Positions 27,961-37,966 are shown, counted from the stretch's first letter. The stretch: DNA of 64,000 bases from Mogibacterium diversum (GCF_002998925.1 NZ_CP027228.1:1054001-1118000), one strand, 5' to 3'. Notes: generated by a model not told the origin, from the letters alone. Made by a program: numbers and translations.

Positions 27961-30774
27961 TTATTGAAACTTTCCGCAGCAATTCTTGTACTTCTTGCCA
28001 GATCCGCAAGGGCATGGATCGTTTCTACCTATCTTAGGGCTGTCGCGGTGAACCGGTTCCTGAACATGTTCTCCGTTATCGCGATACTGCTGTTCATCCC
28101 CATGAGCAGCTGCAATATCCTCATCATAATACTCTTCCTTGCGTTCAACCTCATCCCTCGAAACTGTACGGCGTTCAGTTCGGGTCTCAACGGTTACATT
28201 GAAGCAGTATTTTACAGTCTCCTCACGGATATCCGCAATCATCTCCTCGAACATGCCGAAGCCTTCTTTTGCATAAGCAACCGCAGGATCCTGCTGGCCG
28301 TATCCGCGAAGTCCAATTCCGTTCTTGAGCTGTTCCATCGCATCGATGTGGTCCATCCAGCGGTTATCAACAACTCTGAGCATAATCATGCGCTCAACTT
28401 CACGCATATGCTCGATGCCAACTTCCTCTTCCTTCTCACGATATATCTCCTCAAAGACATTCATGATATCCTCGCGAAGCTTATCCTCATCGAGATCTCT
28501 CAGTTCCTCATCTGTATAGCTGAGTCTACCCTTAAAGGCCGGGGTAATCTGCTCACAGCCGTAGAATATCTCGTCCATATCCCAGTCCTCTGAGAAACGA
28601 GTCTCCATGGTAATCGGTGCAACTATGCCATTTACTAGCTCTTCCACCATTCCCATTATATAGTCACGCAGATTCTCTCCGTCGAGTACCATTTTACGCT
28701 GCTCATATATCTGCGATCTCTGTCTGTTCATGACGTCGTCGTACTGAAGGACATACTTACGAATACCGAAGTTCTTTCCCTCGATCTTCTTCTGAGCGGT
28801 TTCAATTCTTCTCGAAAGCACCTTTGCTTCAAGTGCATCTTCGTCGCTAAGGCCAACAGTCTCGACAATTCTCTGCATCTTCTCTCCACCAAAGAGTCTC
28901 ATCAGGTCATCCTCAAGTGAAATGAAGAACTGTGTAACACCAGGGTCTCCCTGACGTCCAGAACGTCCACGTAGCTGGTTATCAATACGTCTTGATTCAT
29001 GTCTCTCCGTACCGATGATGCAGAGTCCCCCGAGCTCTCTTACTTCCTCTTGCTCATCCTTTCTCTCAGCGGCAAACTGCTTCAGTAGTTCCTGATATTT
29101 CTCTCTAGCGGCATTTAGTTCTTCGTCATCAGACTTTTCAAAACCTGTTGCGAATGCAATCTGCTCAGGAGTGTACTCTAGCTTCTTCATCTCGCGTCTA
29201 GCCTCAAAGTCTGGATTTCCGCCAAGTATGATATCGGTACCACGACCAGCCATGTTGGTAGCGATTGTAACAGCACCCTTACGGCCTGCTTCAGCTACGA
29301 TCTCAGCTTCCTTTTCATGGTGCTTAGCATTGAGTACGCTGTGCTTGATGCCTTTCTTTTTGAGCATCTCACTGATTAGCTCTGATATCTCAATAGAAAT
29401 AGTACCTACGAGAACAGGCTGTCCTGTCTCATGCGCTTCTGCAACTCTTTCGACGATAGCTTTGTATTTACCAGTCTGACGAGCATACACGGAGTCGTCT
29501 AGGTCTGTTCTCGCAATAGGCTTGTTAGTCGGAATGACAACAACGTCCATATTGTAGATATCTCTAAATTCATCTTCCTCTGTCTTGGCAGTACCCGTCA
29601 TACCAGATAGCTTCTTGTACATACGGAAGTAGTTTTGGAGCGTAATTGTCGCGAGAGTCTTGGACTCTGACCTAACTGATACACCTTCCTTAGCTTCGAT
29701 AGCCTGGTGTAATCCGTTTGAGAAACGTCTACCGTACATCAGACGCCCAGTAAACTCATCGACGATGAGAATCTCACCATCCTTAACGATATAATCCACG
29801 TCGCGCTTCATGAGATAATTAGCATGTAGAGCCTGATTTACATAGTGGTTAAGCTCCATATTGTCTGGATCTGAGAAGTTCTCGATGCCGAAATACTCCT
29901 CTGCAGCCTTTATACCGGCCTCATTAAGGGCAACCTGCTTGTCCTTCTCATCCACCGTGTAATCCCCATGCACTCCGTTCTCACCCTCTTCCTCATCGCT
30001 CGTAGTGTCACGGATGAGAGTCTTGACGAATACATTTGCAGTGCGATACATATCGCTTGAATCAACACCTTTACCGGAGATGATAAGTGGAGTACGAGCT
30101 TCATCGACTAGGATTGAGTCCACCTCATCGACGATGGCAAAATTAAGCTCACGCTGAGTTAGTTCTTCCTGATAAGTAACCATATTATCGCGCAGGTAGT
30201 CAAAACCGAACTCATTGTTCGTGCCGTATGTGATATCTGCCAAATACGCAGCCTTGCGATCATCTCCCTCAAGCGAATTGATAACACAGCCAACTGTAAG
30301 TCCAAGGAATGTATATAGCTTTCCCATCCAGTCAGCATCTCGCTTTGCGAGGTAATCATTTACGGTGACTACATGAACCCCCTTACCAGTTAGCGCATTC
30401 AGATATGCAGCGAGCGTAGCCACGAGAGTCTTACCTTCACCAGTCTTCATCTCAGCGATTCTTCCTTGATGAAGTACCACACCACCTATTAGCTGCACAC
30501 GGAAATGCTTCATGCCGAGACTTCTAACCGCACCCTCGCGGCACACAGCAAATGCCTCTGGCAAAATGTCATCTACGGTCTCAAAAGGACCTTCATCGCC
30601 ATCTTCTCTGATAGTTCCTAGACGCTTCTTGAACTCCTCTGTCTTAGCGCGAAGCTCCTCATCAGTGAGCTTCTGCATCTGTTCATCGTAAGACTCAATC
30701 ACATCTACGATTTTCTCTATCTTCTTGACCTCTCTCTTGTTGAGGTCTCCAAATATCTTTTCTACTAAACCCAT
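27961..30774 (-). CDS. secA: Preprotein translocase ATPase SecA
   Basis: 937 residues. Walker A AEMKTGEGKTLVAT (about 108-120), DEAD-type motif IVDEVDSILVDEARTPLI, NMAGRGTDIILG and GRSGRQGDPG in the second motor domain, and a C-terminal zinc-binding CPCGSGKKYKNCCGK. An acidic, Asp/Glu-rich insertion lies around residues 250-275 (TSDEEEGENGVHGDY). It drives secretion of unfolded proteins through SecYEG. It is followed by prfB, a frequent secA-prfB pair in Firmicutes. Confidence 0.98.
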   Translation of the reverse strand: MGLVEKIFGDLNKREVKKIEKIVDVIESYDEQMQKLTDEELRAKTEEFKKRLGTIREDGDEGPFETVDDILPEAFAVCREGAVRSLGMKHFRVQLIGGVVLHQGRIAEMKTGEGKTLVATLAAYLNALTGKGVHVVTVNDYLAKRDADWMGKLYTFLGLTVGCVINSLEGDDRKAAYLADITYGTNNEFGFDYLRDNMVTYQEELTQRELNFAIVDEVDSILVDEARTPLIISGKGVDSSDMYRTANVFVKTLIRDTTSDEEEGENGVHGDYTVDEKDKQVALNEAGIKAAEEYFGIENFSDPDNMELNHYVNQALHANYLMKRDVDYIVKDGEILIVDEFTGRLMYGRRFSNGLHQAIEAKEGVSVRSESKTLATITLQNYFRMYKKLSGMTGTAKTEEDEFRDIYNMDVVVIPTNKPIARTDLDDSVYARQTGKYKAIVERVAEAHETGQPVLVGTISIEISELISEMLKKKGIKHSVLNAKHHEKEAEIVAEAGRKGAVTIATNMAGRGTDIILGGNPDFEARREMKKLEYTPEQIAFATGFEKSDDEELNAAREKYQELLKQFAAERKDEQEEVRELGGLCIIGTERHESRRIDNQLRGRSGRQGDPGVTQFFISLEDDLMRLFGGEKMQRIVETVGLSDEDALEAKVLSRRIETAQKKIEGKNFGIRKYVLQYDDVMNRQRSQIYEQRKMVLDGENLRDYIMGMVEELVNGIVAPITMETRFSEDWDMDEIFYGCEQITPAFKGRLSYTDEELRDLDEDKLREDIMNVFEEIYREKEEEVGIEHMREVERMIMLRVVDNRWMDHIDAMEQLKNGIGLRGYGQQDPAVAYAKEGFGMFEEMIADIREETVKYCFNVTVETRTERRTVSRDEVERKEEYYDEDIAAAHGDEQQYRDNGEHVQEPVHRDSPKIGRNDPCPCGSGKKYKNCCGKFQ

Positions 30775-30845
30775 TTACGTGGCTCCCTTCCTTCTCGATA
30801 ATACCTTATATATGCTTTTAATACTAATTGTCTTAGCTATGTATC

Positions 30846-32111
30846 CTAGTTGTCATCCTCGTCTTCGTGAGGCTTGTCTTCGACGCGAATATGAAGTCTA
30901 AGTGCTCTCTTGGCATCCGCTCTTGTGACTCTGACCTTGAAAAGCTTGTGTTTCGATTCATACTCGAATGTATCTCCAACCTTTGGGATGCGGTCTAGCT
31001 CAATCATCGCCCAACCATTTACCGTCGTCGCATCTATGTCTATATCTTCCCCCTGTAGTTCAAAGAATTTTTCAACATTAGTTCCTCCAGCTACAGAATA
31101 TGAACCGTCTATTAAGTCTGTCACCTCTCTCATCTCGACGGTATCATGCTCGTCATATATCTTTCCGACTAGCTCTTCGATGATATCCTCCATAGTTACG
31201 AGGCCTGTAGTCCCGCCATATTCATCGACGATAATCGCCATGTGAGTTGCCTTTGCCTGCATCTTTTTGAGAAGTACAGATGCTTTAATCGACTCAGCTA
31301 CGTATGCAACCGGCTTTACATAGAGATTTACGCTCTTGCCCTCGCCCACTACATAGTTATGGAAGTCCTTCTGATTGAGAATTCCGATGATATTATCGAG
31401 ATCATCTTCGAACACCGGGAGTCTCGAAAGACCTGTATCTTTGAAAAGCTTAGCTATCTCATCGATAGGTGAACCGAGCTCGATAGCGATAATATCTATT
31501 CGAGGTGTGATTATGTCTATCGCTTCTAAGTCAGCGAACTCGATTGCATTAGTGATAAGTTCGCTCTGCGATTCTTCGATGCTCCCGCCAGTCTTGGCCT
31601 CCTCGACAATTGTCTTGAGTTCATCCTCTGTGTAAACCTGCTCAGGTGAAATCTTGAAAACCTTGTCAACTAGCTTCTTCCATACACCAAACACCCAGTT
31701 GAGCGGTGTAAATAGGAACATCATGACCTTTACAGCCGGTGCCATGAATAGAGATATCCCTTCCGCCTTATCCTTGGCGATATTCTTAGGTGATATCTCC
31801 CCGAACACCAAGACCAAAACCGTCACAACAACGGTCGAAATAGTCGCTCCGTAGTGACCATATAGCTTGATGAACATAACCGTGGCTATTGAAGTCGTCG
31901 CGATATTGGCAATATTGTTGCCTATTAAAATCGTGGTGAGGAACTTATCGAAGTTCTCCGTTATCTCCAGTACGAGCTTCGCACTCTCGTTGTCATCGCT
32001 CGCCAGATTCTTCATCTTTATCTTGCTCACCGAAGTGAACGCCGTCTCAGTGGCGGAAAAAATGCCCGATAACACGAGCAAAATCACAATACTTATAATG
32101 TATGGTGTCAT
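30846..32111 (-). CDS. CorC/HlyC family membrane protein (CNNM + CBS domains)
   Basis: 421 residues: an N-terminal CNNM (DUF21) domain with about four membrane segments (LSGIFSATETAFTSVSKIKM, then NNIANIATTS), a CBS pair (about 200-330; IITPRIDIIAIE, IVDEYGGTTGLVTMEDI), and a C-terminal transporter-associated domain (GWAMIELDRIPKVGD). Such proteins are linked to Mg2+ or Na+ export and not really to hemolysis. The nearest GGAG is 15 bases before the ATG, longer than usual. It ends in an acidic tail (EDKPHEDEDDN). Confidence 0.9.
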   Translation of the reverse strand: MTPYIISIVILLVLSGIFSATETAFTSVSKIKMKNLASDDNESAKLVLEITENFDKFLTTILIGNNIANIATTSIATVMFIKLYGHYGATISTVVVTVLVLVFGEISPKNIAKDKAEGISLFMAPAVKVMMFLFTPLNWVFGVWKKLVDKVFKISPEQVYTEDELKTIVEEAKTGGSIEESQSELITNAIEFADLEAIDIITPRIDIIAIELGSPIDEIAKLFKDTGLSRLPVFEDDLDNIIGILNQKDFHNYVVGEGKSVNLYVKPVAYVAESIKASVLLKKMQAKATHMAIIVDEYGGTTGLVTMEDIIEELVGKIYDEHDTVEMREVTDLIDGSYSVAGGTNVEKFFELQGEDIDIDATTVNGWAMIELDRIPKVGDTFEYESKHKLFKVRVTRADAKRALRLHIRVEDKPHEDEDDN

Positions 32112-32194
32112 TTAACTTGATTCACTCTCCTATATCTGTGTGTATCCGATTAATTATACTACATTAAACTGTAGATAAGTGATGAAACAACGAA

Positions 32195-32219
32195 AAAAGC
32201 TCTCTCGCAGAGCGAGAGA
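32195..32219 (-). terminator. Terminator of the histidine phosphatase gene
   Basis: TCTCTCGC, loop, GCGAGAGA, then TTTTTTCG on the minus strand, ten bases beyond the stop codon. Confidence 0.85.
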
Positions 32220-32228
32220 ACCATCTTT

Positions 32229-32819
32229 CTATCCGATTTCACTATATCTAGCTGGCTTTCCATCTTCAAAAGTTACCGCATACCCACTTGCGGGATTAGG
32301 TGTCCAGTGCCACGCTTTCTCTTTCACAGATGGAAACATCATCTCCATGCATGTAAAAATGACGGCACCATGGAACACCCCTATGACATCCGAGTGCGTT
32401 ACATCACTTTTTAACACTTCAAGACCACGGGATACACGCTCAATAAATCCATCATTAGTCTCACCTTCAGGAAAATCCATGTACTCCTTCTCACCCTCAA
32501 GCCAAGCTCTAGCTTCATCATGCTGGAGAACCTCATCCATTGTCTTCATCTCAAATATGCCAACTCCAACCTCTCTGAGATCGGAAATAATTTCGTGATC
32601 AATGTCCCCGTATATGTGCTCAAATGTCTGCTCAGTTCTCAGCATCCCAGATGTATAGAGCTTAGCACCATCCGCTTTAGGATATGCCCCCTTATCACAG
32701 AGCATTTTAATCTGCTGTACACCTTGCTCAGCGAGAGGTAAATCAGTGCTTCCATAAAACAAATCCTTAAGTGTCCCCTCTGTATCGCCATGTCTTATCA
32801 GATATAACGTATTTCCCAT
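32229..32819 (-). CDS. Histidine phosphatase (phosphoglycerate mutase-like)
   Basis: 196 residues. The phosphohistidine motif is YLIRHGDTEGT (His10), followed by the FYGSTDLPLAEQG segment; the second catalytic histidine is in VIGVFHGAVI. The family includes cofactor-dependent phosphoglycerate mutases, CobC and broad phosphatases. A short insertion-free form like this is more likely a phosphatase. It is a single-gene unit. Confidence 0.85.
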   Translation of the reverse strand: MGNTLYLIRHGDTEGTLKDLFYGSTDLPLAEQGVQQIKMLCDKGAYPKADGAKLYTSGMLRTEQTFEHIYGDIDHEIISDLREVGVGIFEMKTMDEVLQHDEARAWLEGEKEYMDFPEGETNDGFIERVSRGLEVLKSDVTHSDVIGVFHGAVIFTCMEMMFPSVKEKAWHWTPNPASGYAVTFEDGKPARYSEIG

Positions 32820-32968
32820 CTTCGTCCCCTATTTTCATATCATATAGTTAGCCGTGCTCATCGCTCAGCAACTTGCACATACCGTCTAACACGCTTAAAT
32901 TTCAGCGATTCTGTAGAATTAATGTGTGCGTTTTTACACACTACAATGTCGCATATTATATCATTTTC

Positions 32969-32977
32969 TGCTATAAT
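32969..32977 (+). promoter_or_regulatory. Extended -10 promoter candidate of the HD-domain gene
   Basis: TGCTATAAT at about 32969-32977; no clear -35 box. Transcription would give a leader of about 105 bases. Confidence 0.45.
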
Positions 32978-33088
32978 ATTCTACATATTTGCTAACGTAA
33001 AAGCCGTATAATGCAGGGGGTTATGTATGGCTTTATAACACCTTGGTGAGTATATTTTATTTTAGGGATTTTGGATTGGAGGGATATT

Positions 33089-33673
33089 ATGTCAGGTAAT
33101 TTCAATAGAGACTCCGCTTGGGAGCTGGTAAAAAAATATAACGAAGAGCCGTTCCATCTCCACCATGCTGTTACAGTAGAGGGAGTGATGCGTTATTATG
33201 CCGAAAAGCACGGCTATGATCCGGATTTCTGGGGTCTAGCTGGACTGCTTCACGATGTGGATTTTGAGAAATGGCCGGAAGAGCACTGCAAGAAAGCACC
33301 TGAACTGCTCGCTGAGATCAATACACCAGAGGAGCTCGTTCATGCAGTATGTAGCCACGGCTACGGCATCTGCGTAGATGTCGAGCCGACACACGAGATG
33401 GAAAAATTTCTATTTGCTTCAGATGAGCTCACCGGTCTCATCGGCGCAGCGACTTTACTCAGACCGTCTCGCAGCTGCAAGGATATGGATGTTAAGTCGG
33501 TTAAGAAGAAATTCAAGGACAAGAAGTTTGCAGCAGGCTGCGATAGAGATGTAATAAAGCGTGGAGCCGATATGATGGGCGTCGAGCTCAATGAATTGTT
33601 CGAGATTGTCCTAGAAGCGATGCAGTCGATGCCTGATGCTGAGGAGCTCAATGCACAGAACGGTATAAACTAG
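33089..33673 (+). CDS. HD-domain hydrolase
   Basis: 194 residues from ATG 33089, chosen for its GGAGG seven bases upstream; the TTG start at 33071 would include that site. The HD motif is LAGLLHDVDFEKWP, with further likely metal ligands in EPFHLHHAVTVE and AVCSHGYGI. This is the small stand-alone HD type (HDIG-like), a metal-dependent phosphohydrolase of unknown substrate. It has no close operon partner; a tRNA gene follows. Confidence 0.85.
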   Translation: MSGNFNRDSAWELVKKYNEEPFHLHHAVTVEGVMRYYAEKHGYDPDFWGLAGLLHDVDFEKWPEEHCKKAPELLAEINTPEELVHAVCSHGYGICVDVEPTHEMEKFLFASDELTGLIGAATLLRPSRSCKDMDVKSVKKKFKDKKFAAGCDRDVIKRGADMMGVELNELFEIVLEAMQSMPDAEELNAQNGIN

Positions 33674-33787
33674 ATATGATTGATTTGCTCTAGTGTTCTG
33701 AATCAGCTTAAACAGCAAGGCTTAAGGCTTCGGACATTTGAGGCATATCGATTCGTACGATATAATCCGCAGGACTGCGGATTATGC

Positions 33788-33863
33788 GCGCCCGTAGCTC
33801 AGGGGATAGAGTAGTTCACTCCGAATGAAATGGTCAGCGGTTCGAATCCGCTCGGGCGCACCA
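33788..33863 (+). tRNA. tRNA-Arg (anticodon CCG)
   Basis: 76 bases with encoded CCA. Acceptor GCGCCCG/CGGGCGC is perfect; D-arm GCTC/GAGT has one G-U pair; the anticodon loop is CTCCGAA, giving CCG; the T-arm is AGCGG-TTCGAAT-CCGCT; discriminator A. The anticodon stem GTTCA/TGAAA lacks the outer pair (G27 opposite A43). A terminator follows. Confidence 0.92.
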
Positions 33864-33875
33864 CTTTATGCAATT

Positions 33876-33912
33876 GAAAAAGCACTGTAGCCTACGGACT
33901 GCAGTGCTTTTT
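33876..33912 (+). terminator. Terminator of the tRNA-Arg gene
   Basis: AAAAAGCACTGTAG, eight-base loop, CTGCAGTGCTTTTT (one G-U pair). Confidence 0.88.
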
Positions 33913-34063
33913 GCTTGCTGGTTAACATCTAACCATTTTGATATTCATATTCTATGTATTTGTATCTAACCCTGTATTAGCACCTCATAATCACTTTGTC
34001 TATGTGGCTCTAACATCATTCTAATTCGTACTTGATTGAATCAAACTATCAAACTATTGATTT

Positions 34064-35239
34064 CTAAACTTCTCTACCTGCGTTAAAGTCCATAGCTACC
34101 TTAGCGTAAATCTGAGCGCCCCTTATAAGCTCAGGCTCATATACAGTGAACTTGCTGTGATGCTGAACGTAGCAAGCACCAGAAGCCTCATCTGCAACAC
34201 CGAGTAGTAGCACACATCCTGGAACTTTTTCCATGAAGTAAGCGAAATCCTCACCTCCAGCTGTTGGCGGAACGTGTATAGGAGCTTCCTCCCCAATTAT
34301 ATCCTGTGCCACGGCTCTAGCAAGCGCTGACATACCCTCGTCGTTGACAGTTGGTGGTACGAGGAGTGTATCTCTAACCTCAGCTGTGCATCCGTAAGCC
34401 TTAGCTGTATCTGTTGCGACCTGCTCTACGTACTCAGGGAACTTATTAAATACATCATAGCTGAAGCATCTAGTCGTACCTGTAAGCTTAGCGGATCCTG
34501 CGATTACATTCCATCTCTCACCTGCATTAAATGTTCCAACTGTAACTACTGCTGGTTCAGCAGGTGCGAGTTTTCTTGAAACGATAGTCTGAAGACTTCC
34601 GACAATTGCGGAGCCAGCGACGATAGCATCAACAGCTAAATCCGGCTGAGCTCCGTGTCCAGAGTTGCCCTGAACATCGATTTCAAACATTCTAGCAGCA
34701 CCCATTCTTGGTCCTGCATCGCAGCTGATATGACCAGCTGGAACGTTACCCCAGACATGCACAGCAAAGCATGCATCTACACCATCTAGTGCACCATCTT
34801 CTACCATGGCTTTAGCACCAGTTGCAACTTCTTCAGAAGACTGCCATGCGAGCTTAACTGTTCCGCAGAGCTCATCCTTCATATCATTTAAAATGTGTGC
34901 TGCTGTAAGAAGCATCGAGATGTGACAGTCATGGCCACATGCGTGCATAACTCCCTTTGTCTTGGATGCAAAAGGAAGTCCTGTTTCCTCGGTTACTGAT
35001 AGGGCGTCAATATCTCCTCTGAGCAGTACAGTCTTACCAGGCTTCGCACCTTTAATTGTTGCTAAAGTCGAAGTCTCAAGACCGCAGTGTTCCCATTCAA
35101 CACCCATCTTATCGAGTTCTTCTCTGATTTTTTTTGCCGTCTCATATTCCTTTTCACTCACTTCGGCGTTGTTATGGAACCAACGTCTCATCTCAACTTG
35201 ATAGTCGGAATATTTTTCTGCAACTTCTTTCATACCCAT
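34064..35239 (-). CDS. M20-family amidohydrolase (first copy)
   Basis: 391 residues of the M20D peptidase/aminoacylase group (IAA-amino acid hydrolase, hippurate hydrolase type). Metal-binding positions: GVMHACGHDCHISMLL and SEEVATGAKAMVEDGA, and later PTAGGEDFAYF. The dimerisation lid domain lies in between (SGHGAQPDLAVDAI). It likely cleaves an N-acyl amino acid or a small peptide. It lies downstream of a membrane transporter whose other neighbour is a second M20 enzyme, so uptake and cleavage of one substrate type is plausible. Confidence 0.9.
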   Translation of the reverse strand: MGMKEVAEKYSDYQVEMRRWFHNNAEVSEKEYETAKKIREELDKMGVEWEHCGLETSTLATIKGAKPGKTVLLRGDIDALSVTEETGLPFASKTKGVMHACGHDCHISMLLTAAHILNDMKDELCGTVKLAWQSSEEVATGAKAMVEDGALDGVDACFAVHVWGNVPAGHISCDAGPRMGAARMFEIDVQGNSGHGAQPDLAVDAIVAGSAIVGSLQTIVSRKLAPAEPAVVTVGTFNAGERWNVIAGSAKLTGTTRCFSYDVFNKFPEYVEQVATDTAKAYGCTAEVRDTLLVPPTVNDEGMSALARAVAQDIIGEEAPIHVPPTAGGEDFAYFMEKVPGCVLLLGVADEASGACYVQHHSKFTVYEPELIRGAQIYAKVAMDFNAGREV

Positions 35240-35340
35240 GATATTACCCCCTATATTTTAAAAAAGATTATTGTATACGTATTGTGCCCTGGCAGGCCTT
35301 TTCTAGCCTATTAATGTTCTCACAGCCTGAGATAAGATCA

Positions 35341-35357
35341 GGCCGCTTTCTGCGGCC
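35341..35357. other. GC-rich hairpin between transporter and amidohydrolase
   Basis: GGCCGC, loop TTTCT, GCGGCC, next to a second weak hairpin (CCTGA/TCAGG). There is no T-run, so it is not a standard terminator; it may lower expression of the downstream amidohydrolase or stabilise the mRNA. Confidence 0.35.
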
Positions 35358-35391
35358 CAAATATTGTTTTCCTAGTTAAGCCTATTCTCAC

Positions 35392-36612
35392 TTATAGAAG
35401 TGTAGCGAATATACCAGCCAAGAAAACAGATGTGATAGTTACTGTAGTGAATCCGCCAACGATCATCGATGGAAAGATCTTGCTCATGAGATAGTTAACC
35501 TCATCTGGATCATCAGATAGAGCCTCACATGTTGACTCTGAGATGATCGCATCTGCTGGGAATCCATAAAGTGCTGTCAAACCATTTGCAAAAGCAAGAT
35601 AGAATGACATCTTGAATACTTTTGCGATGATGAACGAGAATACAGCCATACCTACAACACCTATAACGATGAGTATAACCATCGGTCCTATGATTGACTT
35701 AAGCATTGCTGGGGTTAGATTCTTAAGTCCGTCGAACACAATCATCATAAGTGCAAACATGCTGATCCAGTATGAATTTGCTCTGTTCAAAATGTTCGTA
35801 TCCAGGAACCCTACCGCACAGAAGATTACACCGAATACTAGAGCCCATATTGCTGGAGAAATTACAACGCTACCGAACTTTAGCTGTCCTGCGAGCGATG
35901 CGAACCACGCAACTAGACCTAGCTTGCAAAGCATGAATACTGGCGTATTGTACTTATCCGGAACTCTTGGAAGTAGCTTCTTAACCTTAGAATCATCGTT
36001 TACAACCGTCATTCCGATCTGCCTGTTAGCTTCCTTTTGCTCCTCTGTGAGAACAATTTCTCCACTTCTGAGTTTAGCAAGCTCCTTGTTTCCAAACTTA
36101 TGTAGCATGATCGCTGTAAGTGGATAGCCTGCAAATCCCTGCACGCAGTAGATGGTTACCGCAAATGTAGCAGCTACCTCTAAGCCTTTTGCATGAGCAG
36201 CCATCTGCATAGTTGTAGCGGCAACGATTCCACCAGTTAGTGGAGGTAGACCAGCTATCATCAAGGTTTTATCCATAAACATCGGTGCGAGGTACCAGCT
36301 GAAGAGCACCATTCCTGCGAGACCAGCTAGACATACAACGATAGTCTTCCACTGCTCCAGCAGATGTTTAACACTGATGATTGTACCGATATGTACGATA
36401 AGCAGCATCATAGCTACTGTTGCTGCAAATGGAACGAGTCCAGAATCTGTACCTATTGTCTTAGGGAAGAAAGTCCAGTATCCGAATAGATACAGGATTG
36501 CTGATGCGAATACGGATGGTACCCAAGCCTTGGTAGCAGTTGCAATCCACTCACCAACGGCATAACAGATAGCCATCAACACGAATGCTAATAGTGCATT
36601 ATAAAATACCAT
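35392..36612 (-). CDS. Membrane transporter, family uncertain (GltS-like layout)
   Basis: 406 residues with ten or more hydrophobic helices in two halves separated by a charged cytoplasmic loop (about 175-220). Both halves hold a glycine/proline-containing discontinuous segment: AGLPPLTGGIVAATTMQMAA in the first and ANGLTALYGFPADAIISEST in the second, a pattern seen in ion-coupled carriers of the GltS/CitS fold. I cannot place it in a named family with confidence. It lies between two M20 amidohydrolase genes transcribed the same way, so N-acylated amino acids, dipeptides or similar are candidate cargo (inference). Confidence 0.7.
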   Translation of the reverse strand: MVFYNALLAFVLMAICYAVGEWIATATKAWVPSVFASAILYLFGYWTFFPKTIGTDSGLVPFAATVAMMLLIVHIGTIISVKHLLEQWKTIVVCLAGLAGMVLFSWYLAPMFMDKTLMIAGLPPLTGGIVAATTMQMAAHAKGLEVAATFAVTIYCVQGFAGYPLTAIMLHKFGNKELAKLRSGEIVLTEEQKEANRQIGMTVVNDDSKVKKLLPRVPDKYNTPVFMLCKLGLVAWFASLAGQLKFGSVVISPAIWALVFGVIFCAVGFLDTNILNRANSYWISMFALMMIVFDGLKNLTPAMLKSIIGPMVILIVIGVVGMAVFSFIIAKVFKMSFYLAFANGLTALYGFPADAIISESTCEALSDDPDEVNYLMSKIFPSMIVGGFTTVTITSVFLAGIFATLL

Positions 36613-36760
36613 GTTTCTCTAGTCCTTTCTGTTTTCTAAAAAAATAACATCCTATAAATTAATCTATTTGGCAATAGCCCTAACCCCATGGCTATACTGC
36701 CTATATTACAAAGCTGTTAATCAGCTCTATAAACTTTTATGAACTGCCTTACATTACGCA

Positions 36761-37966
36761 TTACGCGCTACAGTCTTCGTTTAAATATCTAATAGCGGTC
36801 GCAACCATCGCCGCCATTCCGTAAGGAATCGTCTCCTCGTTTAATGTGCTAGCTGGATTATGTAGCGGAGCATAATGTCCTGCATTTCCAGCCTTTAAAA
36901 TCATAAATGTACCAGGCTTTCCACTCACATCAGAGTAGGCGCTGAAGTCCTCGCTGAAGTTCATCGGTCTCTCTAAATCGATTACCCTATCTTCCCCGAT
37001 GGCATCTGCAGTTGCCACTCTTGATAAAGCTGTAAGCTCTTTGTCGTTTATCACTGGAGCATATCCCTTTACATAATTGACATCTACAGTACATCCTGAC
37101 ATCTCTGCGACGCCTCTTCCAATCTTATACACCTGATCCTCAATCACTTTTCTAACTTCATTGTTATACGTGCGTGCAGCTCCACCAAATTCAACTCTCT
37201 CAGGAACTACATTGATAGCACTATCACCGCGAATATATGTTATCGGCAGAATCGCCGTCTCATTAGCATCTGTATATCTTGCTTGAATCTGCTGTAGCAG
37301 AACGATCATCTGAGAGGCTGCAAGCACTGGATCATGAAGTAGATGTGGCTGTGAACTATGACCTCCAAGGCCTGTCACCGTCACTTGGACGAGGTCTGCA
37401 GATGTGGTCATCGGTCCACTTCTAAAACACACCTTGCCATACTCTTCAGGGTTTTCGTCTGGTAGTACGTGTAGCCCAACTATGGCATCCACATCTTCCA
37501 TAACACCCTTTGCTACTAGCTCCTTTGCGCCTCCTGGTTGAGTATCTTCACTGTGCTGGAAGATAATCTTAACCCTTCCGCAGAATTCATCTCGCATCTC
37601 GGAGAGCATCTCGGCATTGCCAAGCATCATCGATACATGAAAATCATGTCCACATGCATGCATGACTCCATCGTTTTCACTAGCAAACTCAAGTCCGGTT
37701 TCCTCGTTAATCGGTAGTGCGTCGATATCAGTTCTTAGGGCAATCGTCTTTCCTTCGCCCTTTCTACCAACGATTGTCGCAACTACAGAAGTAGGTGTCG
37801 GTTGCTCGATATTATCTACTCCGTACTCACGCAACTTTGCTTTTATAAGTGCCGAAGTTCTGTTTTCGTGGTAACCAAGCTCTGGATGCTTATGTACATC
37901 TCTGCGAATGGTCCTAATCTCTTCAAAGAGCTCGTTTGCTCTCTTCAAAATTTTATTATCGCTCAT
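36761..37966 (-). CDS. M20-family amidohydrolase (second copy)
   Basis: 401 residues, clearly a paralogue of the gene at 34064 but not a recent duplicate. Conserved metal sites: GVMHACGHDFHVSMML, HSEDTQPGGAKELV and MNFSEDFSAYSDV. The lid domain starts at GLGGHSSQPHLLHDP. The opening RTIRRDVHKHPELGYHENRT is the classical M20D start. It is upstream of the transporter (148-base gap) and on the same strand. Confidence 0.9.
   Translation of the reverse strand: MSDNKILKRANELFEEIRTIRRDVHKHPELGYHENRTSALIKAKLREYGVDNIEQPTPTSVVATIVGRKGEGKTIALRTDIDALPINEETGLEFASENDGVMHACGHDFHVSMMLGNAEMLSEMRDEFCGRVKIIFQHSEDTQPGGAKELVAKGVMEDVDAIVGLHVLPDENPEEYGKVCFRSGPMTTSADLVQVTVTGLGGHSSQPHLLHDPVLAASQMIVLLQQIQARYTDANETAILPITYIRGDSAINVVPERVEFGGAARTYNNEVRKVIEDQVYKIGRGVAEMSGCTVDVNYVKGYAPVINDKELTALSRVATADAIGEDRVIDLERPMNFSEDFSAYSDVSGKPGTFMILKAGNAGHYAPLHNPASTLNEETIPYGMAAMVATAIRYLNEDCSA

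Noticed and set aside
27964..28593. Long plus-strand frame antisense to secA (209 codons).
   Set aside because: It is the shadow of secA; no start signal and no protein-like features.
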